Of a stretch of DNA of 7,266 nucleotides, positions 5,647-7,266 are shown in pieces. The stretch comes from an uncultured beta proteobacterium (GTDB lineage: Bacteria > Pseudomonadota > Gammaproteobacteria > Burkholderiales > Rhodocyclaceae). Position 1 is the stretch's first letter. The number at the start of each line of letters is the position of its first letter. The DNA lies in NCBI GenBank assembly GCA_903933395.1, contig CAIZKA010000095.1:1-7266 (forward strand), given 5' to 3'. Made by a program: the position numbers and the translations under genes. The notes beneath the pieces were generated by a model. The model saw only the letters and a list, made by a program, of their open reading frames with translations. It was not told the origin of the DNA and did no database searches.

Positions 5647-6807
5647 ATGAGTTTCGACTTCGACGCCCCCATCGAGCGCGCCGGCAGCGACTCGACGAAG
5701 TGGGCGAAGTACGCCGGGCGCGATCCCGAGGTCATCCCGCTGTGGGTGGCCGACATGGATTTCGCGGCGCCGCCGGCGGTCATCGAGGCCCTGCGCCGGC
5801 GCGTCGATCACGGCGTGTTCGGCTACAACCAGCCGACGGCAAGCCAGGTCGACGCCGTGGCCGGCTACCTCGAAAGGCATTTCGCCTGGCGCATCGATCC
5901 GGCGTGGATCGTTTGGCTGCCGGGGCTGGTGTCGGGGCTCAACGTCGCCTGCCATGCGGTTGGCAATCCGGGCGATGCTGTATTCACCGCGACGCCGATC
6001 TATCCGCCATTTCTCTCGGCGCCGGAATATTCCGGCCGGCGCGTGGCCACGGCGCCGCTGGTGCGCGACTCTACCGGCTGGCTGTGGGACTTCCCGACGG
6101 TGGACGCGGTGCTGCGCACCAGCCAGGCGAAACTCTTCCTGCTCTGCCATCCGCACAATCCGACCGGGCGCGTGTGGAACGAGGACGAGTTGTGGCAGCT
6201 TGCGCTGCTTGCCGAAAAGCACGACCTGGTCATGTGTTCGGACGAAATCCACAACGGCCTGATCCTGTCGCCGTATCACCGGCACCGACTCCTGGCCACG
6301 CTCAGCCCCGAGCTGGCCGCGCGCACCATTACCCTGATGGCGCCGTCCAAGACCTTCAACATTCCCGGTCTGGGCTGCGCCTTTGCCGTCATTCCCGACA
6401 GCCGCCTGCGGCAGAATTTCCGCCGCGCCATGCAGGGCATCGTGCCGCATGTCAATGCCCTGGGCATGGTCGCGACCGAAGCCGCGCTAAGCCGGTGCGA
6501 CGACTGGCATGCGGCGCTGATCGATTACCTGCGCGGCAATTCGCGCGCCGTCGAGCGCGCCGTGGCCGACCTGCCCGGCCTCGACATGCGGCCGGTGGAG
6601 GCCACCTATCTCGCCTGGATCGATGCCCGCGAATTCGCCGCCGACAAGGGCATCGCCAATCCGGCGCTTTATTTCGAGCAGCACGGCTTGGGCCTGTCCG
6701 ACGGCGCCGACTTCGGTACGCCGGGTTTCGTCCGTCTCAATTTCGGCACGCGTCGGGCGCTGCTCGACGAAGCGCTGGCGCGGCTGTCCCGCGCCGTTAC
6801 GGGCTGA
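5647..6807 (+). CDS. patB: MalY/PatB family PLP-dependent C-S lyase (cystathionine beta-lyase-like aminotransferase fold)
   Basis: The protein has 386 residues from this ATG, the typical length (B. subtilis PatB 387, E. coli MalY 390). It is a cytosolic fold-type I PLP enzyme expected to cleave the C-S bond of cystathionine or other cysteine thioethers to a thiol, pyruvate and ammonia. Visible motifs, numbered from this ATG, are the subfamily signature PLWVADMDF near 33-41, HPHNPTGRVW with Asn171, the PLP-ring Asp199 in CSDEIHNGLIL, and the Schiff-base Lys235 in APSKTFNIPGLG. Near the C-terminus is a carboxylate-binding type Arg in GFVRLNFGTRR. A GTG at 5641 is in frame two codons earlier, so the start could be either; neither has a clear Shine-Dalgarno. 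The end overlaps the convergent cyclo-ligase gene by 11 nt. The exact substrate is uncertain, and in E. coli MalY also represses MalT. Confidence 0.93.
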   Translation: MSFDFDAPIERAGSDSTKWAKYAGRDPEVIPLWVADMDFAAPPAVIEALRRRVDHGVFGYNQPTASQVDAVAGYLERHFAWRIDPAWIVWLPGLVSGLNVACHAVGNPGDAVFTATPIYPPFLSAPEYSGRRVATAPLVRDSTGWLWDFPTVDAVLRTSQAKLFLLCHPHNPTGRVWNEDELWQLALLAEKHDLVMCSDEIHNGLILSPYHRHRLLATLSPELAARTITLMAPSKTFNIPGLGCAFAVIPDSRLRQNFRRAMQGIVPHVNALGMVATEAALSRCDDWHAALIDYLRGNSRAVERAVADLPGLDMRPVEATYLAWIDAREFAADKGIANPALYFEQHGLGLSDGADFGTPGFVRLNFGTRRALLDEALARLSRAVTG

Positions 6808-7266
6808 TCCGCGGGAAACGCCTTGCGCCGGCCTCGCTGACCACGACATCGAGCCCGATGTCGTGCGCTTCGGGGCGGATGTCGGGCACCTGACCGAGTT
6901 CGAAGCCGACGCCTATCGCCTGCGGGCGCGGAACCATTGCCGCCAGCGTGCGGTCGAAATAACCACCGCCATAGCCCAGGCGAAAGCCCTGCGCGTCGAA
7001 GGCCACGAGCGGCAGCAGCACGATATCGGGGATCAGCCCGGCGCCGTTTTGCGGGATCGGGATGCCGTAGCGGTCGGTGCTCATGTCCGCAGAGGGTGTC
7101 CAGGCACGGAAACTCATCGGCGCGTTTTTTTCGGTGACCACCGGCATCGCGGCATGCCAGCCGCGTTCGATCAGCCGGACCGCCAGCGGCCGCGCATCGA
7201 ACTCGCCGCGCACGGCCGCACAGAAGGCCAGGGTTTGCGGCGCCAGCGGCAGCAGCAGCGCGGCCA
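6797..7266 (-). CDS. fau: 5-formyltetrahydrofolate cyclo-ligase, C-terminal part (5' truncated by window edge)
   Basis: On the minus strand the frame is open from the right edge to the TAA at 6799-6797, giving 155 visible residues. The family is usually about 190-200 residues, so roughly the first 35-45 are outside the window. The enzyme (YgfA/MTHFS) uses ATP to convert 5-formyl-THF to 5,10-methenyl-THF in the cytosol. Diagnostic segments are VRGEFDARPLAVRL, then MPVVTEKNAPMSFRAW, DIVLLPLVAFDAQGFRLGYGGGYFDRTL carrying the family's Gly-rich nucleotide-binding signature, and a final EAHDIGLDVVVSE stretch. The GTG at 7213-7211 is an internal Val, not the start, because upstream codons (LLLPLAPQTLAF) continue the family. 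In gammaproteobacteria the 6S RNA gene often lies just upstream of this gene; here that position is outside the window. Confidence 0.94.
   Translation of the reverse strand, partial: AALLLPLAPQTLAFCAAVRGEFDARPLAVRLIERGWHAAMPVVTEKNAPMSFRAWTPSADMSTDRYGIPIPQNGAGLIPDIVLLPLVAFDAQGFRLGYGGGYFDRTLAAMVPRPQAIGVGFELGQVPDIRPEAHDIGLDVVVSEAGARRFPRISP

Noticed and set aside
5700..6893. 397-codon + frame overlapping patB, and a 271-codon antisense frame at 5635-6450
   Set aside because: Both are composition-driven shadows (Arg, Gly and Ala rich) of the patB frame, which carries all the catalytic motifs.
7196..7213. GTG at 7213 (minus strand) as the cyclo-ligase start
   Set aside because: The codons before it continue family-like sequence to the window edge, so the real start lies outside the window.

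Overview
The window is high-GC chromosomal DNA from a proteobacterium, most likely a betaproteobacterium. Rhodocyclales-like is my best guess, from the look of the proteins and from the LemA/TPM/TPM gene set followed by ordinary biosynthetic genes. No rRNA, tRNA, CRISPR array, phage gene or transposase is visible.

Layout, left to right. (1) Positions 1-1968 hold the end of a LemA-family gene and two TPM-domain genes on the + strand. The second and third genes are tightly coupled (1 nt apart). The first two are separated by 229 nt of palindrome-rich sequence that looks inserted. (2) Positions 1991-2100 hold a palindromic intergenic repeat (copy A). (3) Positions 2161-3528 encode a NorM-type MATE exporter (+). 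(4) Positions 3492-3905 encode a YqaA/DedA-family membrane protein (-), tail-to-tail with the exporter. (5) Positions 3968-5473 encode biosynthetic threonine deaminase IlvA with two C-terminal ACT domains (+), divergent from yqaA. (6) Positions 5472-5581 hold a second, inverted copy (B) of the repeat. (7) Positions 5641-6807 encode a MalY/PatB-type PLP C-S lyase (+). (8) Positions 6797-7266 encode the C-terminal part of 5-formyltetrahydrofolate cyclo-ligase (-), running off the right edge.

The genes do not form one pathway. LemA/TPM is a recurrent envelope-associated gene set of poorly defined function. IlvA makes 2-oxobutanoate from threonine for isoleucine synthesis. PatB/MalY cleaves cystathionine-like thioethers. 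The cyclo-ligase belongs to one-carbon folate salvage. The MATE and YqaA proteins are inner-membrane proteins.

The most notable structure is the pair of about 110-bp inverted repeats. They are 85% identical overall, with a perfect 45-bp core, and they bracket exactly the matE-yqaA-ilvA block, so that block could in principle invert or move as a unit. I see no convincing new multi-gene system. Most of the window is ordinary housekeeping and transport content, and the interest lies in the intergenic repeats.
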